A stretch of 21,058 bases of DNA from JASLCR01 sp036405515 (lineage in GTDB: Bacteria; Patescibacteriota; Saccharimonadia; Saccharimonadales; Saccharimonadaceae). Positions 13,222 through 20,573 of the stretch are shown here, piece after piece (the stretch's first letter is position 1; each line of letters opens with the position of its first letter). Both the position numbers and the translations under genes were made by a program. The stretch lies in the NCBI GenBank assembly GCA_036405515.1, contig DASWXM010000023.1:1-21058 (forward strand), given 5' to 3'. A model generated the notes under the pieces. That model saw only the letters and a program-made list of their open reading frames with translations, did no database searches and was not told the origin of the DNA.

Positions 13222-14130
13222 ATGAGCGAACTACCCAGAATAGAAGAAAAAATACCAAGCACCGACTGTGGAGCAGTGATTCTTTCCTGTGATCAGTCGC
13301 GCCTCAAGACAGAGCTTATCGATCTCGCACAAGAACGATGGGACCCTGGAGACTACGAGCCACTTGCTGAGCCTTTTTTCACTCCAGATATAGCAAAACA
13401 CATCGTCGATGCATCGTTTGGCATAGAATACGATGCAAATGACGAGCTATACGCCACTGGGTATGTCCAATATGAGATTGGTCGCGCTCGGCAACGTTAC
13501 CGCGCAGCCAACAATGTACTTACCCTGGTACAGAGGCATCTTGAATCAAACATACACTTTCAAGACTACAGCTTTACAATCAAAGATGGTGAACTCTCGA
13601 TCGATCTTGACAATCAGGCATTCCGTATTTTTGTCGACATAGACAGAAAATATCCTGGCAACTGCGCAACAATTGTCATTGAAAACGACTACAGCGCCTC
13701 TATGCCAGCTACCGATGATGTCTACGCTACTGCGGTTATCTGGGCACAAGTATGCGACTTTGTCGTACGTCTCGGAACAGGAAAGCATACAGCTCTTAGG
13801 CTAGATCAAACGACCCGAGTCACGCTTGGGCAAATCGCTGACCAACCAAGCGACATTGAACTCGCTCTCGTAAGTGAGATAGAGAAACGACGTCGATTAC
13901 TCGGTGCTGTAGCAACACTGCCCGAATTCAATGAAGATATCCTCGCAGAGGTAGTGCAAGGTATCTCAAATCAAGAGAACCTCTCGCCAGATGAGATTGA
14001 ACAGATTGCAATCACTGTAGTAAATAAAAAGCGCGAAAATTATGCAACTCTCGATATGATGACCGATATTGATCAATCGGATATTATTGAAGCATTCGCT
14101 ACGGTCCTTAAACAACGCAGATCGGTTTAG
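13222..14130 (+). CDS. Unrecognised 302-aa protein
   Basis: I do not recognise the family. Start ATG at 13222 (MSELPRIEEK) is preferred over an in-frame ATG at 13213, because that one lies inside the hairpin and AGGA is 8 bases before 13222. The protein is acidic and soluble, with no signal peptide or membrane segment. Visible parts: an N-terminal domain with YEPLAEPFFTPDIAKHIVDASFG, a helical stretch with YEIGRARQRYRAANNVLTLVQRHLES (about 90-115), a beta-rich middle (about 118-160), and a helical C-terminus with LSPDEIEQIAITVVNKKREN. No catalytic motif or regular cysteines stand out. It may be read through from the glutaredoxin promoter, since no other promoter is seen. Its TAG overlaps the stop of the opposing ABC-F gene by 4 bases. 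It is most likely a lineage-specific hypothetical protein. Confidence 0.8.
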   Translation: MSELPRIEEKIPSTDCGAVILSCDQSRLKTELIDLAQERWDPGDYEPLAEPFFTPDIAKHIVDASFGIEYDANDELYATGYVQYEIGRARQRYRAANNVLTLVQRHLESNIHFQDYSFTIKDGELSIDLDNQAFRIFVDIDRKYPGNCATIVIENDYSASMPATDDVYATAVIWAQVCDFVVRLGTGKHTALRLDQTTRVTLGQIADQPSDIELALVSEIEKRRRLLGAVATLPEFNEDILAEVVQGISNQENLSPDEIEQIAITVVNKKRENYATLDMMTDIDQSDIIEAFATVLKQRRSV

Positions 14131-15761
14131 CCAATCTGAACGACCTCACCATTGACAGCCCGCCGAAAATAATCATCGTGACTCACATACAAAATCGCAC
14201 CAGAGTACTTTTCGAGTACCGTTTCCAATTCTTCAATACTTGGAAGGTCGAGGTGGTTGGTTGGCTCGTCGAGAATCAGTAGTTGTGGGTCATTTGCGAG
14301 CATATCGATAATCTGTAGCCGAGCCTTCTGCCCCCCAGATAACTTACCGACAGGAATCTGGCCATCACCCTCAGTAAAGAGATAATCGCTCATCAGCTGA
14401 CGAATTTTTGTCTCACCAATTGAAAGATTCCGATCGAGATAGACACGCTCAATCGCATCATGAAGAGATAAGTCAAACAAGATAGGGGACACTTCCTGTT
14501 CGTACACTCCTACACGCACGTGCGGATCAAGCGTGAGCTCACCGTCAAATGTCGTTATATCTTGAGATGTGCTCAGTAGTTTCTTGATCAATGTCGACTT
14601 TCCAGCACCGTTGCGACCACGGAGCTCCAGCGCTTCACCTTCGCGCAGATCAATATCAATATCCTTGAAAAGCTGAGTATCATAACCAAGGCTAAGCCCT
14701 CGTGCACTCACCAGCACATGCTTCGATCGCGACTCATCATTCTTGAGATTCATGCGGATATTCTTCGCTTTGAACTTGTCGTACTGATTCGCCACCTTAT
14801 AATTGAGATTTTGCACCGACTCTTTATCGATCCAAAATGTCGGCTTCTCTTTAGCCTGTAGCTCGGCCAGTTCTTTACGTGACTGTTCTTCGAGGCGCTT
14901 GAACTTCTGAATCGTACCAGGGTTTCGAGATTTCTCCTTTAGTCGCTGGTAGTCGATTACTTTCTGCTTGAGGTTTACGATGCGCTTCTCAATCATTTCA
15001 AATTCATTCATCGCTGTGCCCGTTGAGTGCGCATTTTGCTTTAAGTACGCATCGTAGTTTCCCTTAAAACTCTGCGAGCCGCCGTCTTTCAGTTCAACAA
15101 TTCGATCGACTTGTTGCAGGACATCACGATCGTGGGTGATGACAAGCATTGCCTCACGAGCCGACTTCATCCAATCGATAAACTGCTGCTTCGCCACATA
15201 GTCCATGTGATTAGTCGGCTCGTCAATCAATGCCAGATGTGCATCTGAATGCATGACTTTTACTACTTCAACCAGACGTTTTTGGCCACCCGAAAGAGAT
15301 GCAAACGGACGATGAGCAACTCCTGGCAATTGGAAATTTTCAAGCTCACGCTCGATCTGCTCTTCGATCTGGTAGAATCCTTTATCATCAAAGCGGCCGA
15401 GCGCTTCAGTGTACTCATCGATCAGCTTCATATTATCACCCATCGTCAGGGGATATGTCTCAATAATATGTGATAGCTCGGAGTATTCAGGTAAGCCCTG
15501 CAAGACATATTGGAGCACTGTCTGGTCAGCCGATACATGATGCTCCTGAGCCGTCGCGACTACGGTTGTACCGCGACGATAGATGATATCACCGGTAAAA
15601 TCCGTATCAGTCCCTGCAAGCATGCCAAAAAGCGTTGACTTGCCGACACCATTGCGTCCGACAATCCCGACTTTTTCACCGTCATCCACTGAAAACTTTA
15701 CATTGGTCATTAATACCTTTGCGCCATAAGATTTTTCAGTAATAGAAATATCAGCAATCAT
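14127..15761 (-). CDS. ABC-F family ATPase (ribosome-associated type)
   Basis: 544 residues with two ABC domains in one chain and no membrane segment, the ABC-F layout. Domain 1: Walker A GRNGVGKST (35-43), signature LSGGQ (156-160), Walker B with LALIDEPTNHMD. Domain 2: Walker A GRNGAGKST, signature LSGGQKARLQ, Walker B LLILDEPTNHLD. Between them is a charged coiled-coil linker of about 90 residues (around 235-330; FEMIEKRIVNLKQKV and KFKRLEEQSRKELAELQ) that in ABC-F proteins reaches into the ribosomal E/P site. These proteins regulate or rescue translation, and some protect against antibiotics; the subtype cannot be told here. The gene has its own near-leaderless promoter, 33 bases after the stop of the GT4 gene. 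Its stop overlaps that of the opposing gene at 14127-14130. Confidence 0.92.
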   Translation of the reverse strand: MIADISITEKSYGAKVLMTNVKFSVDDGEKVGIVGRNGVGKSTLFGMLAGTDTDFTGDIIYRRGTTVVATAQEHHVSADQTVLQYVLQGLPEYSELSHIIETYPLTMGDNMKLIDEYTEALGRFDDKGFYQIEEQIERELENFQLPGVAHRPFASLSGGQKRLVEVVKVMHSDAHLALIDEPTNHMDYVAKQQFIDWMKSAREAMLVITHDRDVLQQVDRIVELKDGGSQSFKGNYDAYLKQNAHSTGTAMNEFEMIEKRIVNLKQKVIDYQRLKEKSRNPGTIQKFKRLEEQSRKELAELQAKEKPTFWIDKESVQNLNYKVANQYDKFKAKNIRMNLKNDESRSKHVLVSARGLSLGYDTQLFKDIDIDLREGEALELRGRNGAGKSTLIKKLLSTSQDITTFDGELTLDPHVRVGVYEQEVSPILFDLSLHDAIERVYLDRNLSIGETKIRQLMSDYLFTEGDGQIPVGKLSGGQKARLQIIDMLANDPQLLILDEPTNHLDLPSIEELETVLEKYSGAILYVSHDDYFRRAVNGEVVQIG

Positions 15762-15769
15762 AGCTATCT

Positions 15770-15778
15770 ATTGTAACA
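15770..15778 (-). promoter_or_regulatory. Extended -10 promoter of the ABC-F gene, leaderless
   Basis: Minus strand TGT-TACAAT (hexamer at 15770-15775), ending 8 bases before the ATG at 15761. Initiation at the usual distance would put the transcript start at or next to the start codon. No good -35 and no Shine-Dalgarno are visible. Confidence 0.6.
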
Positions 15779-15794
15779 GAGGCGGAGAGCATTC

Positions 15795-17057
15795 CTAATC
15801 TACAAGCTCGTACTTTGACTCTTGTGCAATCTTGTATTGCCTCAGTAATTTTTGCGCGAGTGCGTTTCGATCAAATTTTTTCGACACGGCGATTGATGCT
15901 TCCGCCATCTTTTTTCGTCGCGGGAGATCACCCAGCAGCTCATCAAAGGCAGCGGCAAACGAATCAGACTCAATACCGTCTGTCAGTAAAGTATTCTTGG
16001 AAGTTAATCCCTCGGTCAGTTGATCATCACAATACACAATAGGGAGCCCGCTTGCGATTGCTTCAAGAAGAACCATTGGTTGGTTGTCGAAGCGATAGGA
16101 TGCCAGAGTAAAAATATCGGCTTGTTTCAAAATTGCTGCCACTTCTTCAGGTGAGCGAAGTCCGGTAAAAATCACTTTGTTCTCGACCCCAAGCTCTTGA
16201 CTCAACTTCTTTAGATTTTCCAGCTCAGGACCATCACCTACAAGAACAAGTTTTGTCTTTTTAGTCTTCACGTGCACCATTGACTCTACGAGTACACGTT
16301 GACGTTTTTCACCACTTACTCGAGCCACGCAGACAATAAATTGCTCGCCTGGCTTCTTCTTGATTGGTGAATCCTCAGCTCTTGACTGTTGGTACCGTTC
16401 AAGGCTTATGCCGTTCGGAAGCGTATGAAGAGGAATATCTGTGCCATTTTCTTTCAGTGTCTGACATAGATGAGCTGATGGAGCAATACCAACATCTGCC
16501 TGATTTACACAAGCTGCAATCAGCCGCCATCCTTGCTTTTTACGAATATTCGATGCTTCATCTCGCGACAACTCACGAATTTCACGCGCAGAGTCAAATG
16601 GCAGAATCGGCTTTGTGCGGAAGACAAACGGAAAACCAATACTTACTGCGATCAATCCCGCAGTCACTGCAGCCGGATAGTCATCTATCAGCTCAGTAAA
16701 AAGTGTATGCACAGAAGTAAAATGTGGAATATTCTGCTTTCTTGCCACCATACCAGCAATCACAAATAGGTAAAACTGCGTATGACTATGCACGACATCG
16801 AAATCATACTTGTAGAGCTTACGTGCAATACCTGGATAGAGCAGTGATACGGGACGATTGTCAAAAATATATGAGTTGATACTTGGCATGCGAATCACAT
16901 GGTCATCATTTTCCACGAAATCTTTCTGTTTTGGTTGAGGTGCGACAATCCATACCTCATGGCCCATAGCTTCAAGTGCTTGACGATAATTCTGAATAGA
17001 CGTGGTCACGCCATGGACGTAGGGAAGGTAATCGTCGGTGAAAAAGGCGATTCTCAT
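15795..17057 (-). CDS. GT4-family glycosyltransferase
   Basis: 420 residues with the GT-B two-Rossmann layout. The N-terminal domain begins MRIAFFTDDYLPYVHGV with the Gly-rich acceptor loop, then DVVHSHTQFYLF and the linker PNGISLERY. The C-terminal nucleotide-sugar domain has LVLVGDGPE, then FDNQPMVLLEAIASGLPIV, the E-x7-E type donor-binding motif. It resembles enzymes that add glucose or mannose to diacylglycerol or phosphatidylinositol lipids, but the acceptor and donor cannot be set from motifs. A hydrophobic patch at about 135-160 (AAVTAGLIAVSIGFPFVF) may touch the membrane. It lies beside hydrolase-fold and GT2 genes, which points to envelope glycolipid or glycan synthesis. The promoter -10 ends 12 bases before the ATG. 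Confidence 0.88.
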   Translation of the reverse strand: MRIAFFTDDYLPYVHGVTTSIQNYRQALEAMGHEVWIVAPQPKQKDFVENDDHVIRMPSINSYIFDNRPVSLLYPGIARKLYKYDFDVVHSHTQFYLFVIAGMVARKQNIPHFTSVHTLFTELIDDYPAAVTAGLIAVSIGFPFVFRTKPILPFDSAREIRELSRDEASNIRKKQGWRLIAACVNQADVGIAPSAHLCQTLKENGTDIPLHTLPNGISLERYQQSRAEDSPIKKKPGEQFIVCVARVSGEKRQRVLVESMVHVKTKKTKLVLVGDGPELENLKKLSQELGVENKVIFTGLRSPEEVAAILKQADIFTLASYRFDNQPMVLLEAIASGLPIVYCDDQLTEGLTSKNTLLTDGIESDSFAAAFDELLGDLPRRKKMAEASIAVSKKFDRNALAQKLLRQYKIAQESKYELVD

Positions 17058-17069
17058 AACTTATGACCT

Positions 17070-17078
17070 AGTATAGCA
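17070..17078 (-). promoter_or_regulatory. Extended -10 promoter of the GT4 gene
   Basis: Minus strand TGC-TATACT (hexamer at 17070-17075), ending 12 bases before the ATG at 17057. The expected leader is about 3-6 bases. The element lies just before the stop codon region of the upstream hydrolase gene (17081). Confidence 0.55.
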
Positions 17079-17080
17079 GA

Positions 17081-18079
17081 CTACCGCCGTGTAATGTTGG
17101 CTACGCCATCGACAACAGATTGCACGGTCATTGTATAAGGATGATCATGCCCGACCAGCACATCGTGCTGAACCGTATTCATAGCAGCAAAACTATTGAG
17201 AAATTCCCTCATATCCTGGCCAGACTTATCCGAACTTAGCCTACTTGCAGTACCATGCGAGATATAGAGCGGAGTCTTTGTGTCCGCTAGGCCTTCGATT
17301 GAACCTAAATCTGTATGAAACGTTCCAGCACTCAAGGCGCGCGCATACACCCAATTGGCTCGCCGCGCCTCGATGACTCGTTTTACCCATAGCCCCATTG
17401 ATTCGCCAATATCAGCAACTGGTTCTGGATTCATTTCTAGATAGCCTGCTGCCGTACTGTTGGTTCGCGCAAACTGCAGGCCTAACTTTCCTAGGGGGCG
17501 TTGTACGTGATTTACGGGTTCTGCAAGTGCAATACCCGCGACGCCGATACCCTTGTCAAATGCCTCACGAGCCATGCCCGCTGCTGCAGCAACACCCATT
17601 GACGAAGCACTCAGAATAAATTGAGGATCATAATCATGATATGTGATTGCCGCATTTTGAAGAGCACGCATACTTGCGGCACCGACCTTGCGAAAACTTC
17701 CATAAACCCTCAAACTTTCATATTGCTCCGGAGTCAGGTCCCCCAAGTGTTTAGTACTTTTGTCTTCAGCAAAATAGTCAACACCAGGCATGTTTACTGC
17801 CATAACACGCCGGTGCGTTATTTCAGCAAGATACGAATCGAATAAAGCACCCTCAGGGCGTCCATTGTCATCACTAAACGCGGTAGCCCGTACGATAATC
17901 TCGGGGTAGCGTAGCGCGCCGGGAATAGTCGTAAACACACCAAGCATTTGGCCATCATCACTCGCCACATCAACCCGTTCTCTCGACTCAGCTGTGCGCT
18001 GCACGTCAGCATCATGAATACTAACACCGTCCAGGCTCTTTGCGATATATCGAAAGTCTTCAAACCTTGGTTTTACCAT
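17081..18079 (-). CDS. Alpha/beta-hydrolase-fold protein with atypical nucleophile elbow
   Basis: 332 residues, no signal peptide. The strand PEIIVRATAFSDDNG is followed by a typical hydrolase layout. Residues 156-168 (LSASSMGVAAAAG) look like the nucleophile elbow, with Ser160 in A-x-S-x-G rather than G-x-S-x-G. A strand-plus-loop ISHGTASRLSS near 270-280 and VGHDHPYTM near the C-terminus (His311 or His313) supply candidate acid and base positions. The catalytic acid is not obvious. The substrate is unknown; the neighbouring glycosyltransferases make a lipid or acyl substrate plausible. It has the best promoter of the window and a leaderless start. The fold call rests on motif order rather than a clear family match, so confidence is moderate. 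Confidence 0.65.
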   Translation of the reverse strand: MVKPRFEDFRYIAKSLDGVSIHDADVQRTAESRERVDVASDDGQMLGVFTTIPGALRYPEIIVRATAFSDDNGRPEGALFDSYLAEITHRRVMAVNMPGVDYFAEDKSTKHLGDLTPEQYESLRVYGSFRKVGAASMRALQNAAITYHDYDPQFILSASSMGVAAAAGMAREAFDKGIGVAGIALAEPVNHVQRPLGKLGLQFARTNSTAAGYLEMNPEPVADIGESMGLWVKRVIEARRANWVYARALSAGTFHTDLGSIEGLADTKTPLYISHGTASRLSSDKSGQDMREFLNSFAAMNTVQHDVLVGHDHPYTMTVQSVVDGVANITRR

Positions 18080-18087
18080 TAGGTATA

Positions 18088-18116
18088 ATTATAAATTATT
18101 TATTGGTATATGTCAA
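18088..18116 (-). promoter_or_regulatory. Perfect-consensus sigma70-type promoter, leaderless
   Basis: Minus strand TTGACA (18111-18116), a 17-base spacer and TATAAT (18088-18093), with every base at consensus. The -10 ends 8 bases before the ATG at 18079. The TGA stop of the upstream hydrolase gene lies inside the -35 hexamer. No TGn precedes the -10, unlike the other near-start promoters here. Confidence 0.85.
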
Positions 18117-18937
18117 TGTGCACTCAGTATGTCCTCGACCGCCTCGAAGTGAATAATATGCCCAGCGCCATGTGCGGGAATATGCGTAGCATGAGGCAAC
18201 AGCTCCTTGAGCCGGCCTGCCGTTTTTCGTGTCACTACATTATCTTTGGTGCCGAGGATGACCGTCATTCTTCTCTGAATATCCTCGGAAATCTCCGCTC
18301 CATCATAGGGATTATCAGAAAAAATTAGACTTGTCAGCAACATACCGGCATGCGCGTGCAATGCGGATCGTTTGCGGCGCTCCGACTCAATTAGCCAACG
18401 TAGCGATCGCATATCGAGTTTTTTAGACAATACCGAAGTTCGTACACCATTAGCAAGCCGTGTTGTATACAAATACCAACTGACATCAATCGGGACCATG
18501 TTACTTAGTTTATGAAGCCTGCTCGAAAGTCGCGATATATCAGGGGTAGGGCAGCCAAGAATTACATGTGTCTTAGACGGCAGGAAGCCATGCTGTATAT
18601 AGGCATATACTACCGCTGATGAGAATGAGTTGCTTACCAGCACCTCAGGTTCTCCGATATGTGCTATAAAACCGTCGAGCCACTTAGCAAGATCCGAAAA
18701 AGTCATCTTCCCGGGCCAAGGGGAACTTCCGTGGCCAGGCAGATCAAGACAATATACATGATAGCCCCGTTTCTCATACTCCACGGCAAGTGGCAGCATA
18801 TCTTCTTTGCCGCCGGTCACGCCATGGACTAGTACCAATTTTTTATCATATGTATTCTCGCTCTCGAGCCAGCCGTACCCGTCATACATTTTAGTCGTAA
18901 AAAGCCGCTTAAGATCGCTCAGTTTTCGGTGTTTCAT
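18113..18937 (-). CDS. Alpha/beta hydrolase
   Basis: 274 residues, cytoplasmic, with a clear hydrolase fold: oxyanion strand LVLVHGVTGGK (35-44), DLPGHGSSP (65-73) after the third strand, nucleophile elbow VSNSFSSA with Ser104 (S-x-S-x-S in place of G-x-S-x-G), acid Asp232 in LGTKDNVV, and base His260 in GAGHIIHFE. The triad Ser104-Asp232-His260 is therefore complete even though the elbow glycines are replaced. Family members cleave esters, amides or epoxides; the substrate cannot be told. The cap region (about 130-210) is basic and aromatic. It is divergent from the GT2 gene, with 38 bases between the start codons, so the two may be regulated together. Its stop lies within the promoter of the next gene. 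Confidence 0.85.
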   Translation of the reverse strand: MKHRKLSDLKRLFTTKMYDGYGWLESENTYDKKLVLVHGVTGGKEDMLPLAVEYEKRGYHVYCLDLPGHGSSPWPGKMTFSDLAKWLDGFIAHIGEPEVLVSNSFSSAVVYAYIQHGFLPSKTHVILGCPTPDISRLSSRLHKLSNMVPIDVSWYLYTTRLANGVRTSVLSKKLDMRSLRWLIESERRKRSALHAHAGMLLTSLIFSDNPYDGAEISEDIQRRMTVILGTKDNVVTRKTAGRLKELLPHATHIPAHGAGHIIHFEAVEDILSAH

Positions 18938-18947
18938 ATCTTAAGAT

Positions 18948-18956
18948 ATTGTAACA
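18948..18956 (-). promoter_or_regulatory. Extended -10 promoter of the alpha/beta hydrolase gene
   Basis: Minus strand TGT-TACAAT (hexamer at 18948-18953), ending 10 bases before the ATG at 18937. No Shine-Dalgarno is seen in the short leader. It is paired head-to-head with the GT2 promoter; 8 bases separate the two hexamers. Confidence 0.6.
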
Positions 18957-18958
18957 GA

Positions 18959-18967
18959 TGGTATACT
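18959..18967 (+). promoter_or_regulatory. Extended -10 promoter of the GT2 gene, leaderless
   Basis: TGG-TATACT (hexamer at 18962-18967), ending 8 bases before the ATG at 18976. It overlaps an upstream in-frame ATG at 18958, which therefore cannot be the start if this promoter is used. Confidence 0.6.
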
Positions 18968-18975
18968 TACATCTG

Positions 18976-19701
18976 ATGAGACTCTCCGTTATTATTCCTT
19001 GTAAAAATGAAGTCGGCGTCGTTGACACGCTGCTTGCATCACTTGAAGTGCAAACCAAACCGGCCGATGAAATCATTGTCGTCGACTCGCATAGTAGTGA
19101 CAACACAGCCGAGCATGTCAGAAAAATAGGCAAGAGACTTCCTCTTATCGTCACAAGCGCCTCCAAGAAAGGTGTTGCTGAAGCGAGAAATCATGGAGGG
19201 TACAAGGCAACCAGTGATATTCTACTTTTTCTCGATGCGGATGCTGATATTGCGCCTGATTTCTTGGAAAATTTTCTCTACGATAAACAGCGTCGCTCTC
19301 TACAGGCAGGTGGCTTTACGCAGCGTATGCCAAGCAAAAACCTCGGACTACGCATAGGAGCGCGTGTGATGAACGGATACGCCCGAACTATGTCGCACAC
19401 ACCATGGCCAATTGCATTCAGTATTATTTTTACCGATAGTGATATTTTTCGTAAACTTAACGGCTTTGACCCAGAAATCTTCATCATGGAAGACTATGAT
19501 TATGTCTATAGAGCCAAGAAACAAGGCTTTCATGTTGGCATTATCGGTACACCATTTATTGCATCCGACCGAAGATACATTGGACCAGACAAACCACCCC
19601 TATGGCAAGGAATCTACGCTGAATTGTATCGCTATACGCACGGCATGCGCATTACAAAGCCTCTCTTTACCTACACCATGGGTGGCAAAAAGAAGCAGTA
19701 G
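18976..19701 (+). CDS. GT2-family glycosyltransferase
   Basis: 241 residues from the ATG at 18976. The frame is open from an ATG at 18958, but that codon overlaps the -10 element, and MRLSVIIPCKNE is the standard GT-A beginning. The visible motifs are IIPCKNE, the strand EIIVVDSHSSDNT that binds the nucleotide, GVAEARNHG, and the metal-binding DAD at residues 87-89 (FLDADAD). EDYDYVYRA at about 175-183 carries the likely catalytic base region. No membrane segment follows, so it is a soluble or peripheral transferase using a nucleotide-sugar donor. Sugar and acceptor are unknown. Together with the GT4 gene it suggests surface glycan or glycolipid assembly. It converges with the cytidylate-kinase-like gene, leaving 7 bases between the stops. 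Confidence 0.9.
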   Translation: MRLSVIIPCKNEVGVVDTLLASLEVQTKPADEIIVVDSHSSDNTAEHVRKIGKRLPLIVTSASKKGVAEARNHGGYKATSDILLFLDADADIAPDFLENFLYDKQRRSLQAGGFTQRMPSKNLGLRIGARVMNGYARTMSHTPWPIAFSIIFTDSDIFRKLNGFDPEIFIMEDYDYVYRAKKQGFHVGIIGTPFIASDRRYIGPDKPPLWQGIYAELYRYTHGMRITKPLFTYTMGGKKKQ

Positions 19702-19702
19702 T

Positions 19703-19723
19703 CTCTTGCTAGGCTAGCGAGAG
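19703..19723. terminator. Possible two-way hairpin between convergent genes
   Basis: CTCTTGCTA, loop GGC, TAGCGAGAG: a 9-bp stem with one G-T pair, starting 2 bases after the GT2 stop and covering the stop of the opposing gene. Neither side has a clean T run right at the stem, so termination is uncertain; on the minus strand a TTCTTTTT follows about 10 bases later. Confidence 0.4.
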
Positions 19724-20533
19724 TGCCTTCGCGACACACTGCGCTACCGGCAACGTCATCTCATGTTTCGTCATATTCGCACTTGTATCAAAAATAATCA
19801 TCGGACGCCCAGCCGGAAATTCGACCGGTGCATCAGGCAGATGATATACCTTTGCGCTCCGAGGTGGCACGATCGGCTGTACGGCACGCTCGCGATCCGC
19901 CGCGTTACGTGTATCAATTTGCTGCACCAGTTCATCTACGGCGCGTCGTTCATCATCCGCTAGGTCCTTATATGCCTTTTTGGCATACCCGAGCGTACGG
20001 CGAGCACCGACCGCAGAGTCGCACGTAAAGTAAAGCCCGAGCAGAAAGTCGCAGAGCTCTTCGTTTTCGAGCATCGTACCAGTCTCTTCAAGCGCCCGGC
20101 CATCAAGCAGTACGACTTGATATCCCTCCACCCGAGCATCATGTAGCCATTTCTTTAGTAGAGAGTCTTTAAATGCCTGGCTAAGAGGACGCGCACCAAC
20201 TTTTGCAGAGTTTGCGCCTACCTGATTTGTATAAAGCAGTCTATCACGCTCATCCTTCGACATATGATAGACATCTTTTACAAGTTGTACGCACCGCTCT
20301 GCTTGGGCATCATCTGCTAAAAATACATCAAGCGCCGCTGGATCATCCATATCGACATTAGCCCGAGTAGCAGCGACAACTAAAACGCGGAACACTTGTC
20401 CCGCGTCGATCAACATCACTTTATAGCCGCATTCATCTCGTAAATAATCTTTGGTTGCTTGAACGATTGTACCTTTGCCGGATCTTGCTTCTCCGTCAAA
20501 TGTAATCAGTTTCGGCAAATTATTTACTGACAT
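19709..20533 (-). CDS. Cytidylate-kinase-like P-loop kinase
   Basis: 274 residues, longer than the usual CMP kinase of about 225. The P-loop GEARSGKGT lies at about 14-22, with the SGKGT ending typical of Cmk. Later come DGRALEETG, which parallels the DGRDIGT stretch of Cmk, a basic segment with ARRTLGYAKKAYKDL, and TRNAADRERAVQPI near residue 210, which parallels the R-x-x-x-D-x-x-R adenine and lid motif. It probably phosphorylates CMP/dCMP or a related nucleotide using ATP. The C-terminal part contains FPAGRPMIIFDTSANM, like the end of Cmk where residues contact the base. It may be the only Cmk of a reduced genome, or a paralogue with another substrate. It is divergent from smpB, with 40 bases between start codons. 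The -10 lies 8 bases before the ATG. Confidence 0.72.
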   Translation of the reverse strand: MSVNNLPKLITFDGEARSGKGTIVQATKDYLRDECGYKVMLIDAGQVFRVLVVAATRANVDMDDPAALDVFLADDAQAERCVQLVKDVYHMSKDERDRLLYTNQVGANSAKVGARPLSQAFKDSLLKKWLHDARVEGYQVVLLDGRALEETGTMLENEELCDFLLGLYFTCDSAVGARRTLGYAKKAYKDLADDERRAVDELVQQIDTRNAADRERAVQPIVPPRSAKVYHLPDAPVEFPAGRPMIIFDTSANMTKHEMTLPVAQCVAKALSLA

Positions 20534-20541
20534 CTCGATAA

Positions 20542-20550
20542 ACTATACCA
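20542..20550 (-). promoter_or_regulatory. Extended -10 promoter of the cytidylate-kinase-like gene, leaderless
   Basis: Minus strand TGG-TATAGT (hexamer at 20542-20547), ending 8 bases before the ATG at 20533. It sits inside the expected -35/spacer region of the opposing smpB promoter. Confidence 0.6.
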
Positions 20551-20555
20551 GCCAC

Positions 20556-20564
20556 TGCTACAAT
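20556..20564 (+). promoter_or_regulatory. Extended -10 promoter of smpB, leaderless
   Basis: TGC-TACAAT (hexamer at 20559-20564), ending 9 bases before the ATG at 20574. There is no Shine-Dalgarno. Eleven bases separate this hexamer from the opposing one. Confidence 0.6.
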
Positions 20565-20573
20565 AGTCTAGAC

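Noticed and set aside
18958..18975. Upstream ATG at 18958 for the GT2 gene
   Set aside because: It overlaps the TGG-TATACT promoter element and adds MVYLHL before the usual GT2 start MRLSVIIPCKNE.
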